Assembly: GCA_029532415.1 (NCBI GenBank)
Contig: JAQOTA010000060.1
Span: 2,852,001-2,916,000 of the forward strand
Direction of reading: 5' to 3'
Source of the DNA: Marasmius tenuissimus
Lineage: Eukaryota; Basidiomycota; Agaricomycetes; Agaricales; Marasmiaceae
Length of the DNA stretch: 64,000 nt
Both the position numbers and the translations under genes were made by a program. Below, piece by piece: positions 34,947-47,323 of this stretch. Positions within the stretch are counted from its first letter, which is position 1. Every line of letters begins with the position of its first letter. The notes beneath the pieces are model-generated. The model saw only the letters and a program-made list of their open reading frames with translations, was not told the origin of the DNA and did not search any database.

Positions 34947-37277
34947 ATGACCACTTACTTCTCTAATGCTCAAGGCACAACGGTCGGAGACCACGCCAAC
35001 TTCCTGGCTATCGCTGGCAACTCGACAATCAATAACAACTACAACACTTCGGAGAGAGAGGATCGGTTGACTGTGGTAAGCAACGCCTTGCGTCGTTGAG
35101 ACTCGTTGTTGGGTTCAGTCCTTGACCTTGCCTCTAGCGTGGAAGAACCGTGAGAAGAATCATCGATGGCGATATCATTTTCCAGCGCATTCTATCCTCT
35201 GAGGTCCTGTCAGTCAACGTCAAGCCGGAGGGGGGATCAACGTCGATGGAGTCGCAGGTTGTTAAAGTGAAGAAAATGGAGCAAACAGCCAAGATATATG
35301 GGTGTCGGGGGAAGTTTACGGCAACCACTTTTGAGCCAGTTGACGAGGAGGATTGTGTGGAATTCAAAAAGGTGGGTTTCAGCATTCGGCGCGGTTGGAA
35401 TGATCTGACGGCCACTGGCTTCAGATAGTAAAGGTGGTTCTTGAGGCGGCGATGTGCGGGCGGTGAGTTGGCGTACCGTTCATCTGTTGGTCTGTATAAT
35501 GAGTTATTGCAGGTCGGCACTACTCAAACAGGTGTTTGCAGTGGCCGAGTCCGGGAACGCGATGACGATGATTGTGCACGATGGTAAGTTTCCTGTTGGG
35601 AATTTCGATTTTGGGCGCTCAAGGGCAGCAGAACACGCGAATGGTTCGGAAATCTATGATCAATATGTCGGAAAGGAATGGATTGTACTCTATTACCTTG
35701 ATTATACATTCGTATGTTTAACATTTGAGCTTTTTGACCCACTGGCTGAGGACTGTCCTTAGGGAGTTGCAATCCAGGCTTTGCGTGCCGACGGAACTCT
35801 GAGATTTCCGGTGAGCTGGTTATTTCTGGCATTGGATGGCTAATAACGGCAAACAGGTTACGATTCGTTGGAAAGATTGGTCGTTCAACGTCAAAAATTT
35901 GACTTGGAGTTACGACCCCGCTTCTCTCTGCCTCGATCCACCGACTGGAAAATTCCTCGAACCATTCTTCTATCCCATAAAACCACTTCGCCAAAACACC
36001 CCTCGACAACTCAATACTACTGAAATCGTCGCCCACGTCGAGGAGAGCTTTGGCGATGCTTTACATCTAGTTGCGTCAGCGGGAAAGAGGTGGATTACTG
36101 ACCTGTCATACTATGCCCGAAATGGGCTTTTGACGTTTGGCACCGTTGTCGACCGCCGGAAACCCGGAAACCTCGCCCACCTTCCTTCCACTCCCTCTCT
36201 CGAGTGGTTTTGCTATAGTGCCAACCCCAATGTGAAAGCCGGCCATTCCATCTCAGGTATGTATGCCTCCACTCCATCTGCCATTCGCTGACTTTTTTTA
36301 GTGCCCTCACGGGTCGACCTCTCATTACAAAAGACTGGGGATGTTGAAGTCACCCTCGATTTTGGCTGGTGCATTCCAGAGAGGGAGCGCAATCGACATC
36401 GTTGCGCCTTTCTTTGCCAGTCCCTTCGCTTCTGTGATGACTCTGAAGATGCGACAGATGTTGGTGAGTGTTGTGTCCCATATCCCTGCTTTCCTACGTC
36501 TGATATTTTCCCCTCTCAGTACATATTGATCAAGTTGGATTTCACCTCCAAGGTACATTCCCCGATAACCCCACGAGCCGTTCGACACCCGCATACCTCT
36601 TTATCCATCCTCTACCCACCGAGTTCATTAATAATGTACATTGTGTCCGTTACCCATTGCCTGAAAACCCATTCTACTGGTCCCACGACCCACAAGGGAG
36701 GCATGCCATTGCCAAGGAGGATTGGCAAAGATTTGAGATTCCCGAGTTGGGCATAAAGGGATGTATTGGTCCCTACTGGGAAAAGGAGCACTACACAGTC
36801 GTGCAAGATCACCTTCACTCGAGAAGTTACGGCCTAGATGGGAAGCAATATGCTCGTGTTCACGGATACCCTGAGTTGATCCTTGGCAAGCAATATCTTT
36901 CTCTCTGACATGAACGCTGCACTGACATTTTTCTTCCTTAGCTGATCCTCACGATACAACCAGGACCAAAGACCTTGAAGACTCAGACCCGCAGCCCAAG
37001 ACTCCACTTCCACCCTTGCGACTTGCATCCTCTTCAGCACTCTCACCCGCCGCCGGCGACGCACCTGTGATCGACTGCAAAAATACAGCAACACTACCAA
37101 TGACAAGTATGGGAACTCATTGGGCCAGACCAGGATTCCTAAAGAAGTGTTGTATGTATTACCCTATGCCCACAAGGACCTAGTATCTGATACACCATAC
37201 TCGTCCCTCTAGACGACTTGTTCTCAGAGACTGTTACACGTGCGGATGATTTAGGTTATTCTGTAGCTGCATCCTAG
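34947..37277 (+). CDS. Family-1 protein, copy C, 11 exons, 600 aa, intact
   Basis: Exons 34947-35075, 35138-35371, 35425-35462, 35513-35583, 35632-35711, 35763-35810, 35857-36256, 36302-36463, 36520-36885, 36942-37151 and 37213-37277. Intron 9 has a GC donor (GCAAGC) as in copy A; the others are GT-AG. One codon is lost in exon 7 and one in exon 8 relative to A; both losses keep the frame, which argues for selection on the protein. N-terminus MTTYFSNAQGTTVGDHANFL keeps the family signature. The conserved centre has YARNGLLTFG and FYWSHDPQG. It ends LGYSVAAS, lacking the terminal Cys of the other copies. Confidence 0.85.
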
Positions 37278-37699
37278 TCTGGATCTTGATGTATTCTCGA
37301 CAATCTGTACTACCCACTTGATATTTATTCAGTGCCCTGATAAGTAGCACGAACAGATGTCAGTGTATGTAGTCGTAACTCGTAAGGCAAAGGGTCCGAT
37401 TGGTTTGCGTAATGCGATCGTGCACCCACAAGGACACATATCGGATTTGAAAACACTAAATATCATTCAAAAGCTCAATGATACAACAGTAGCTTACCCC
37501 CCTCCCAATGAGCAACAATAATACTAGGTATAGCTACAAGCACAATGTGTATTGACCGACAAAAGAGAGATAGTGTATGCAAGGGACAGCGAGCGGAGAC
37601 AGAGAGGTAGATAAGAAATGTCCGTGATGCGAGGATGAGAGGGTGGGCGGAGAACGCTGGTTCATAACCAATTAAGCAGAGGTACGTCGATCTCTAGCA

Positions 37700-39500
37700 G
37701 AAACAATAGGAGGACACGACGGGAACGGTGGTTGAGGCCTCTGTCTACCAGACCCTCGATCGTCCCGCCGATATTGAAAAGTGACTCGGGACAGCCCAGC
37801 TCGCACTCGACGAGTATTATAGTGGTTGGCCTGGTACCACAGGAGATCCCCGAGTGAGTAATACCCGTCGACTGGCCGAAGGCGTGAACGTGCTTGATGA
37901 CGGCGGTATGGCCGGCGGAGTGCCTGATCTTTCTAACAAGGACGCTCTTGGGCCTGAAATTGAAGAGTGACCTCCTGAAGAGTCACTCCGGAGTGGATGT
38001 TCTCCCTACCCGCGGAGGCTGCGATGCTTGTTTACGCTGACCGGTGATGGGAGGTTGGCCTAAACACTTCACGGAAAGTAGGCGACGTCAAAACCCGGTT
38101 TCGACACGACTGAACTGAGGGGGTCTTCGTCGTGGCGATGTGAATGGTGCTTCAAAGACGTCGTCGGGATCGAAGCGATGGGTATCCGGAGAGTATCAAA
38201 AAGTATGGACATCGGATTGGATGACGGAGAGACAGCATCCCCGGCCGATGGGTTCGGCGAATTCCAAGCTCAATGATTGATGTTGAGGCAACGCCTTCGT
38301 CCATCCTGGCGACTTGTCCTCCTACTTTTTGACAGCCAAAAGTCCCAGAGTGGACCGTCCCTGGCGCCGCTGCTATTTGCCACCAGACTCGCCATCTCAT
38401 CTCCATTCAACCCTCTCCTCCAGTTGGCAGAGCCAACTTTGACGCTGGTCCCTCGGCGTTACGGGTCGAGTCATGCTAACAAGCAGAGCACGTCTCTTGA
38501 AGTTAACGTTCGAGTTGGTGACGACCAGTTAGCAATCGAAGGTCGATCAGTTAGGCAATCTCCCGGCATGCCTAGAGCGAGATTCGGCAGAAAACAGGGC
38601 GTATGATTAGCTTTGGATGGGGGGAAATATCGTCCTGTTTTCGAGGGTTCTGTGCAGAGGAGCCGTTGGCGCTGCTGATGGGCTAGGTTCATGGGGTCGT
38701 TGCTGATTCAACGGTGCACCCTTTTAAGCCCAGCTTCCATCCCCGGCACCACTATCGTCCAAAACTGAACACTCTACTCCAGTATCAAAGCACAGGTCTG
38801 TTGGGTGACGACCGAGAGTTGAGAGCAGGTCGCCGCACCAACACGAAGACGTGATAGTACCGTGTTGCTGGACGACAATAGATATATTGGGCAGATGCTC
38901 GTATGGTATTTGTAAGGATTGGAAGTAGGCGGTGAAAGGCGTCGGCATTCGGTCTGACGACATGATGTAAACGTTGGGTTTTGTTTGGGAAGTTTCAAAG
39001 ATGACCAGGGAGGGAGCGACAAGTTCGAGCTTCTGTGTACCCGGAGGGTAAGAAACCGGGCGAAAAATATTTCGGGAGGGGCCACTGCGAATGTATCTGG
39101 ATACGAGGAAATATAACAGCATTGACCTGTTGTGAAATTGAATGTAAGCTAGCGAAAAGGCAATGAGGAAGAGAGGAAAGACGAGAACGAAAGACGAAGG
39201 TATAGGATGGTGAAGAGAAAGCACATATGAAACGTATATCCAGATCGACCCGACTGCAGCCAGGTTATCAGCCGTCCGTTCTCCCAACCGAATGATTGAA
39301 ATCGAGAGCGTTTATGAGGGCCGACGATGATTTGGGGCCTTGAACGTTACAGTGGATCTTCCCGTTTGTCGCTCTCTGAGCCTCTGGGTGAATACTGTGC
39401 TGGAGTTACTTGTCAATGACGCGTCGAGTCAGCTTGAAATCGCGAGGACATACCTGAGGCCTAGCCCAGTCTCTGATATGCATTTGAGAGCGGTTTGGGC
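37700..39500 (-). pseudogene. family-2 gene, unit 4 (decayed, best middle exon)
   Basis: Minus strand. The middle part keeps an open frame of about 105 codons (about 39036-38724) reading LELVAPSLVIFETSQTKPNV, YIMSSDRMPTPFTAYFQSLQ and IPYEHLPNISIVVQQHGTIT before TAA; units 1, 2 and 5 show stops or deletions in the same part. 5' and 3' parts are rearranged or frameshifted. No recognised domain. Confidence 0.5.
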
Positions 39501-39639
39501 CCAACGTTTTGGTGAGGATGCTAAAAAGCGTATGCTTTGAAAATACTCAACAGATGCACCGGGATAGCTCCAACAGTGTTATGAGGTCGCTACTGCTGGC
39601 TGGCGATTCGTTGTTTGCGTCGAGTGGAGAGTCATGGTG

Positions 39640-42600
39640 GACGCCGCGGTGAAGACATGTGAAGATGGTTAGCGCCCATAACCCCAACCGTCACCGGGAT
39701 CACGATAAGCTCTGTTCAGTGTTTATTACTATTCGTGGCTTCTCTACAACAACAACGCCAACTACTCCAAAACCACTCTGATTCCAACCACAACACGGCC
39801 TCTCTCAATCGATACTTACTTGAACCTTCGTCGGGCCTTCGCCAACTTCCTCGCCAGGCCAGAACAGGCAACGTCGCAATCAAAGCGAGCCAATCCCCCC
39901 CTTCCCCTTGTTCCCATCCTTCGGCCGTTTTGCCGCCAGCAGAGTTTCGTGACCCAGACCGGAAACCATCATAGCTTGAATCTCGTTGAACTCTACCCCG
40001 CCCAAATTGAAGTCATGCGACGCGCCTCTTTCCGACACGATCCACCAGGAAGACAAACAGCGCACGAGTAGACGGAGTTAGAGGTTCAAGAGAGGTTTGA
40101 ACCCCATCAGATCGGTGTGTTCTCTACTTGTCAGCGTCATCCACTCTCAAATGCTGACCCGTGAGTTTAGTTGCCTGCTGCTCCACCAGAGTCATCTCAT
40201 TCTGTGTCTCTACCGCTTCTACCACGTCCACCACCCTCACCCTCGATACATTCTTCACCGCGAGCTCGGCCAATCTCTCTTGCAGCACCTCTTCCTCGTC
40301 CGGGCTCTATCTCGATTTAACCCACTCAGATACGCCGGTCTCGCACTCTTAACATCCAACATCCAGAATCCGAACTCCTTAGGCCTGCATCTCCAGGATC
40401 CAGTTTGAATTTCGAACGCCTACCTCATTGCTGCCTCTCGGGAGTACTACCATCGACTCAAATTGACTTGTTCAAGCATGACTCGCTGCTGTACGCCTGC
40501 TTTGCTGGCTTCCTTGCAATGTTTTAAACTGACATCTTCTCGTAGTTGACAGTCATGAACATTAGAAGGAGATCCGTCTTTCTCAGCCGAAGCTTTCGGC
40601 GTTCAAGAGAAGAACGTGTGGGTAATAGTAACGGCCTGGTCAATATATGAATCCCCAACCATCCATACCTACCCCAGCCTTACCAGCTACCAGTCTTGAC
40701 CTCTCCGTTGGCAACAACAAACTCAACCCAATTGAATGCATTATCCTCTTGAGAGTCAAACCCATTGCTGCCGGAAGCTCGTACCCTCCGTTCAGCCCAA
40801 TCTCTTCTACCAAACCAACCTTCCGCGGTTTCTGTAGCGCGTTGTGAGGTCGTAGGAGAGAGTTCGGGACAAGACAGAACCCAGGTCTAGGTATGTGCTC
40901 CGTTCACATACAGTGTTGCCCGCTTAACTCTGATGTTTCATTCCAAAACTCAGTTTTTTGAACCAGCCCCAGCAAGATTCAACAACGCGTCGGTTCTCAT
41001 AACGAGCATCTCGACTGCAATAGCACAAGGGATACGCAGAGGGAGGATGGATGGTCTGATACTTCGAGGCACTGGTTCCGGGAAAACATCAAAGGTACGC
41101 GTTCCGATACCTCTCTTTTCGATCGTTTTCATCCTCTTTCACATGAACCACTCGCGACTGTCCATGAGTCTACATTTCGCAGGCTGATCCCTAGTTACTG
41201 GTTAGGTCAACACCCAAATACCGCCCGCAGTCTCAGAATCAAAGGAATCATGAACATTGAAGGTCATTTTCCTCCCCTGGACTCACTCCGAATCGAAGCA
41301 ACCTTGGTCCTTGTTACTTCAGCCCCGCACCCCCTCGAACGTTCAACGTTCAAATTTCGCGTTCGGCGTTGGCTGAGGCTCTTACACACACCAGCCGTAT
41401 CATTTATCTCGGAATTAACGATCTCAATCGCAACCTTAGCCGCTGCCGCCTCGCTCTCCATCCAGCATGTCAACAATGTCTTATCAACCCGTTTACCTGC
41501 CACCGATGGATCGTACCCCTTCCGCTACCCACCGTTTCTCTCTTTTCCCTCGTCCTGAGGACGTACTACATCCACCCCGCAAAACTTGTAATCAGGTGCT
41601 GTGTGGGGTGCCCATACAGCTTAGATTGATGTCGAGGGTACTGGGAGGTAGAAGCAGCAAAATTCGGAGCCGGAGGTCGTGTTTTTGCTCAAAGTAGTGT
41701 CGGTGGACAAAGGCCTCGGATTGTGGCTGGTAAGTTTACCACTTGGCTGGACGTAGCATGAAGACCGCCCGTTGCTTTCGTAGAGTTGTGAAGTCGAGGG
41801 TGTATATAGCAGTATCGAAGTAGTTTCAGCGGCCTGTATGTATCTCCATGTACTAGAAATGAGTCTTCGAACCCTTTCGGTACGCACTGCAGTGTGCACA
41901 GAACCACAGAAGTGCCGAATGAATGGTCCGGTTACTCCGCTATATCCGGTCCAAGCACTTTTCCCCGACGGACCGCGGCCTGCCGAGTCTTTCTTTTCGA
42001 CGTCCATATCGCATACTCTGACTTCACCTCTTCCTACTTGAAAGCTCTCACACTGCCGAATCAAAAGAAGGGAATATTACAGATGCATCAAGTAAGTTTT
42101 CGTGGTATAAGACATCCGAGGTTTTAGAAAGAACTGACCTGGACAGTGAACGACGCGTCACCATACTCAAAACCTCCCCTCTCTCAAGAAAGCTCACTGG
42201 AACGAGATGTCGCGACTCGTGACTGATAGTCTTCACCAGCCTCCGCGATGGACCCAACTCCACGCGCATGAATACGACACAGTCACATGGAATAGGGAAG
42301 GAACCTTGACTAGAAACGTGAACTCTGGGAAGCCGGCTGCGCAGAAACTGAGGAAAGGTATCGAGTTGAGTTCGACTAATCGACGAGGGCCACTGACTGA
42401 CATTTATCAATAGCTTGTTATCCCGAAATAGCGATGGACACGAAGCGACCGTTTCATTCCAAGTGTGCAAACGAGGTGGGGATCTCCCTGTGTGGGTTCA
42501 AAGCTCGGATATTCAGATTATATTATGAATCTCCTGTCTACTCTGACTGCAGCTGCAACTCGACACCATTTGTGGCCTACACTCGATCATCGCGTAACCG

Positions 42601-43250
42601 ACCTGCGTCTCAATGTTGGAGAGGAGAGTCCAGTTTAGATGATAGTGGTTCTGGGGATGAAGACCGGGCTCCAAAGGTCGCACAATTGAACTGGCAACGA
42701 ACCCAGACCATCAGCCGCGGCCGCCCTGCACGAAATACTACAATCATCCGAACCAAAAATTGGATTTGGATTCCACACTCGAATTGAAGACGTTGCTCAT
42801 TGAAGTTGAAGCGAATGGACAGTGTCGAACGGAGATGCCAGGTGCGTCTCTGTGGTTTCTGAGATATGGGGTTCTTTTTCAAAGATTTGTATCTAGCCCA
42901 GGGCTTGATTCGAGACCTGGACATGCGTCGCCATATCCACGACCCTCTCTCTTGCAACTGGGAAATCGACGAAACAGTGGGACAGTGGGACGTCGTGACG
43001 AATACACGACGCATATGGGGTTATGGTGCCCACTGGGTTTTTCCATACCCGCATTCACGCAATAGACACGACATAAGACAGGGAGGGTGTCTTGCCGTGA
43101 GGGTAACTGTGGAAAAGCTACCTACACAGAAACTGGGGAACAGTGTCGAGGTGAGCTCACTGACAATCAGTCAGCGGGGATCACCAGCTCGTATGCGTAA
43201 ATAGCCCTTGTCGGTCCCAAATCTGCTACGAGCATTCGAACAAAGTTGGT
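39640..43250 (+). pseudogene. family-3 gene, unit 4 (decayed and rearranged)
   Basis: Blocks as in other units, including a Ser/Thr-rich piece 40161-40350 and an exon-like piece 40953-41094 (NNASVLITSISTAIAQGIRR, then LILRGTGSGKTSK before GTACGC). The 3' part occurs twice: once at about 42040-42500, in the form seen in unit 3, and again at about 42770-43250. An inverted piece of family 2 lies between the two. The second 3' part is open over 113 codons (RRHIHDPLSCNWEIDETVGQ, VEKLPTQKLGNSVE) up to an intron-like GTGAGC...AAATAG. Confidence 0.4.
42538..42762 (-). repeat. inverted copy of a family-2 segment inside family 3, unit 4
   Basis: Reading the plus strand here gives the sequence that family 2 has on the minus strand (compare the reverse complement of about 19345-19120 in unit 2): CTGACTGCAGCTGCAACTCG through AATACTACAATCATCCG. 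It lies between two copies of the family-3 3' end, so the unit carries an inversion-duplication. Borders are set by eye to within about 10 bases. Confidence 0.65.
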
Positions 43251-43754
43251 GTCGTTTCGTTCGGAATATGCAACTTACGAGGTGATTTCTCCTCGGCCTC
43301 CTCCTTGAATACAAGGTTCGGACACTGAGATTGAATTACAGGACTCCTACGCATCCCAATGAAAATGCCGCTCATCATGAGTCGTTCCCTCCCCCATCTA
43401 GCACCGCGTGCAGAACGAGCTCTTGTAGATGAAGTTCCCTCGATTTCTAGAACCTGGATCCAAGATTTGATAGAATTGCGATCAGCACCGTGCGGCTAAC
43501 TTCATTGCCCAGTATGCTATGGGGGTGTTCTGCCTTTCTACTCGATTAACCTGAATACAAACCTTGTTTATGACAGTATTAATGTCGGCATTGTCAGTTT
43601 CCTCTCAGCCCCCTTCTCCAATTATAAGGTTGGTCGTTGTGGCTTTGGGTCGGGTCGTGTGAACAGAACGTCAACGGTGGGAGGTTGACGGGACGACCGG
43701 TGATCGTCCTTGTTATAGTATATCTGCAACAGCGTTCATGGGAAATACGGAGGG

Positions 43755-43888
43755 GATACGGCCTCGTGAAAGACGTGAGGCGAGCTGTTTGGGATGGGCT
43801 GTGTTTGACCTCCTTCCTTCTTCCCTCCGTCACCCCAGCATCTTCTCTCATCCTCTCCCTTCTCATTCCTCCGTTTTGCCCCCAGACA
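43755..43888 (+). promoter_or_regulatory. upstream region of family-1 copy D
   Basis: GATACGGCCTCG at 43755-43766 (one base different from the GATAAG form in A, B and E) and a pyrimidine-rich stretch from about 43806 to the ATG at 43889. Confidence 0.35.
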
Positions 43889-46800
43889 ATGGCTAATCAT
43901 TTCTCCAATGCCCAAGGTTGGACTATCGGAGCCCATGCTAACTTCCAGGCTGTAACCGGAAACTCGACAATCATTCACAACCATCCCAACTTGGAAAGAG
44001 AGGATCGGGTGACTTTGGTGAGTATGAGGACATTGTATTCTGAGCTACGATTCTAATTGTTGCCTGCAGCACGGCAGGACTGTCAGAAGAATCATCGACG
44101 GCGATATCATTTTCCAGCGCATTCTATTGTCTGAGGTCCTCTCAGTCAACGTCAAGCCGGAGGGGGCATCGACATCAACAGACTTGCAGGTCGTCAAAGT
44201 GAAGAGAACGGAACAAACAGCCAAGATATATGGGTGTCGGGGAAAGTTTACGGCGACCACTTTTGAGCCAGTTGACGGGGAGGACTGTGTAAAATTCAAA
44301 GAGGTGGGTTTGAGCATTCGGCGCGATTGGAATGATCTGACAGCCAGCTTTAGATAGTAAAGGTGGTTCTTGAGGCGGCGATGTGCGGGCGGTGAGTTGG
44401 CGTACCGTTTATTTGTTGGTCTGTATAATGAGATGTTGCAGGTCGGCGCTACTCAAACAAATGTTTGCAGTGGCCGAGTCCGAAAACGCGATGACGATGA
44501 TCGCGCACGACGGTAAGTTTCCTGTTGCCATTGGGTATTTCGGTTGTGGGTGCTCAAAGGCATCAGAACTCGTGGATGGGTACAAATTTGTTAATCGGGA
44601 TTGGGGAGAGGAAGAGATTGTATTTTACTACCTAGATTATACACTTGTATGTGCGACATCTTTTGAGCTTCTTGACCCAGCTAAGGAGTGTCCTCAGGCA
44701 ATTGCAGTCCAGGCTTTGCGAGACGACGGGACTCTGAGGTTTCCGGTGAGTCGGTTATCTCTGGCATTGGATGGCTAATAAAGGTGAAAAGGTTACAAAT
44801 CGTTTCAACGATTGGTCGTTCAACGCCAAGAATCTGGCTTGGCAATACAACCCCGCTTCTCTCTGCCTCGATCCACCGACCGAAGACTACCTTCGACCAC
44901 TCCTCCATCCCCTTTCACCACTTCGCCAAGACATCCCCCTTCGACAACTCGACACCGCCGAAATCGTTGCCCACGTCGAGGAAAGCTTGGGCGATGTTTT
45001 GCATCTAGTTGCGCCATTGGGAACGAGCCTCATCACCGACCTGTCGCTCTATGCCCGACATGGCCTTCTGACGTTTGGCACTGTTATCAACCGCTGTAAA
45101 CCGGGGATCCTCGCCCACCTTCCTTCCCTCCCTTCTCCCGAGTGGTTTTGCCATAGCGACAACCCCGACGTCAAAGCCAGCTTTTCCGGCTCCGGTGTGC
45201 CCACATTTCAACTCCATCTTCCCTTCCAAATTCCTGACTTGCTTAGTGCCAGGGCGAGTCGACTTCTCTTTCCGAAAGACTGGGGATGTCCGAGTGGAAC
45301 TGGATTTCGGCTGGCGCATTCCAGAGAAAGACCTCAGCCAACTTGGTTGCGCCTTTCTTTGCCAGTCCCTCCACTTCTGTGATGACTCTGGAGATGCGAG
45401 ACATTGTGTTGGTGAGTGTTCCTTCGTATATCTATGCTTTCCTTTGTCTGATGTTTCTTCCTCCAAGTATTTGTTGATCGAGTCGGATTCTGCCTCCAAG
45501 GTACCTTCCCTGATGACCCCACGAACTGTTCGACACCAGCATACCTTTTTGTCCACCCTCTACCTATTGATTCCGTCAACAATCATCCTTGCGTGCACTA
45601 TCCATTTACCAAAGAACTATTCTACTGGTCCCACGACTCACAGGGAGGGAACGCTATTGCCAAGGAGGACTGGGAAAGATTCGGGATTCCCGAGTTAAGC
45701 GTGAAGGAATGGATTAGTTCCTTCTGGGAAGAGGATGGATACGCACTTGTCCAGGACCACCTGTGTTCGAGAGATCACGACCTGGATGGGAAGCAGTATG
45801 CGCACGAGCACAGATACCCTGAGCTGATCTTTGGTGCGCAACACTTTCCTTCACGACTGGGACACCACACTAACATCCTTTTGTTTTTCTCAGCTGATCC
45901 GCACGATACTGCCATGATAGAAGGGCTCAAAGACTCAAACTCAGACTGGGAGACCGAAGCTTCACCTTCCTCTTCACGGCCTGTATCCCCTTCAACTCCT
46001 TCAATCATGGAGGCACCTGCAAAATCCACTACGGACCAATGCGACGGCACTCCAATGTTGGACATCAATCATGACCTCGCGGCTGCGACTCATATCGCCA
46101 ACAAGCGCCAGAGAACTAGTGCAGGAGGAGCCATTGAACCTCGTCGCATTCATGCGGAACAGCAGGATTTCTATCACAAGAATGACGAGACCGGTCACAG
46201 GCAGGCCTTCAAGGAGGCCAACGTACGGTTTACAAGCCCACTTCCGAGGAGAGATGCATTCGCTACACAGCCAGGTGCATTGTCCCTCAACTACACCTCA
46301 GCACCACGCGTCAATCACCCTCAGGACCTTCACACTGGTTATGACGTCCCGTATGGTATTCGAGAGTCAGGTTTTATTCCTTACATCCCTCCAGACCTCT
46401 CCTCGACACACGTTTCGGTCAGTACTACAGACGGTGTGAACGGGTCCGCCACCGGGTCATTTCCTCATAGTAGGGACATAGATGGGGCCAGGATACAGCC
46501 ACAGTACACAACTACAACAAACGCCTTTAATGACACGTACTTGCAACGAAACGCCCACCTTGGTTTGAACACCATCAACTCCAACACCCCGTATCATCCC
46601 CATTCCCTCCTCAACCCAACAGATTCTATTTATGCTGAGCCCATTGCCTCTTCGGACACTTCCTATCTCCCGAATGTAGCGCTGTCGGGTATCCCACATC
46701 TCACAGCTACGAATCTCAACTACATACCTCTTACTGCCGCCGATGACTTCTCTGGCATGCCCACTCCCAGTAACCACGCGCTGTCTCCCAATATTCCCAC

Positions 46801-47323
46801 CGATTTCTCGAACAAGTTTGCCATGCACGGCAGAGGCACTTTGTCTGTCCCTTATGGTAGCGTTGGACGAGGTGGAACCACCGCTCCGTCATCTTTCCAT
46901 GCCGGAACTATAAGTGTTGGGATGACGCCGCAGTACGATGTGCCAGTGGATCCTACACATTCACAATGGAATTTATGGGGCAGTTCTGGCACCTTCCACG
47001 GCGACAATTCCTATGCTTACCCTCCACTCTCGAACCCGGCAGGTTCGATGGGTATGCCCTGGCCACAGCCCACGGCTACGAGCCTCAACCATGTACCGTA
47101 TACCAACGTCAGCAATTCCCACTACCACACGCCGACGGCCAATAATTACCCCAGCACGGCCCAGGACGTGCTTGATCCCGATGGAAATGCTTCATTTGTA
47201 CCCTACTGTGGCGGAGGACGAGTGCCTCAATCCTCACAACAGCCTCCCGTGTACTGGCCACATACATCTTCGGACGGCGGGGGGAATCAGGCACCGCCTT
47301 CTGCGTTTTCCGCTTGGAATTAG
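43889..47323 (+). CDS. Family-1 protein, copy D, 10 exons, 987 aa with a long unique C-terminal tail
   Basis: Exons 43889-44017, 44070-44303, 44354-44391, 44442-44512, 44567-44646, 44698-44745, 44792-45194, 45247-45411, 45468-45833 and 45894-47323. Introns are GT-AG; donors of introns 7 (GTGTGC) and 9 (GTGCGC) are weak. Intron 9 (45834-45893) is 60 bases and stop-free, so retention would add 20 residues in frame. Residues 1-511 are ordinary family 1. The last exon starts like the others (ADPHDTAMIE and SPSTPSIMEAP), but at about 46.07 kb it departs and encodes some 400 residues rich in Pro, Ser, Thr, Asn, His and Tyr, probably disordered, ending PPSAFSAWN. A 576-codon frame is open through this part, so the tail is under constraint or recent. 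It lacks the LGYSVAAC end of the other copies. Confidence 0.8.

Noticed and set aside
41040..41095. Walker-A-like GTGSGKTS in the unit-4 family-3 remnant, suggesting an ATPase
   Set aside because: The motif is not preserved at the corresponding place in the other units, no Walker B or helicase motifs follow, and the frame is short. It is probably chance.
45593..47323. Single-exon gene of 576 codons
   Set aside because: It is the last two exons of family-1 copy D joined through a stop-free 60-base intron. The upstream exons align with the other copies.
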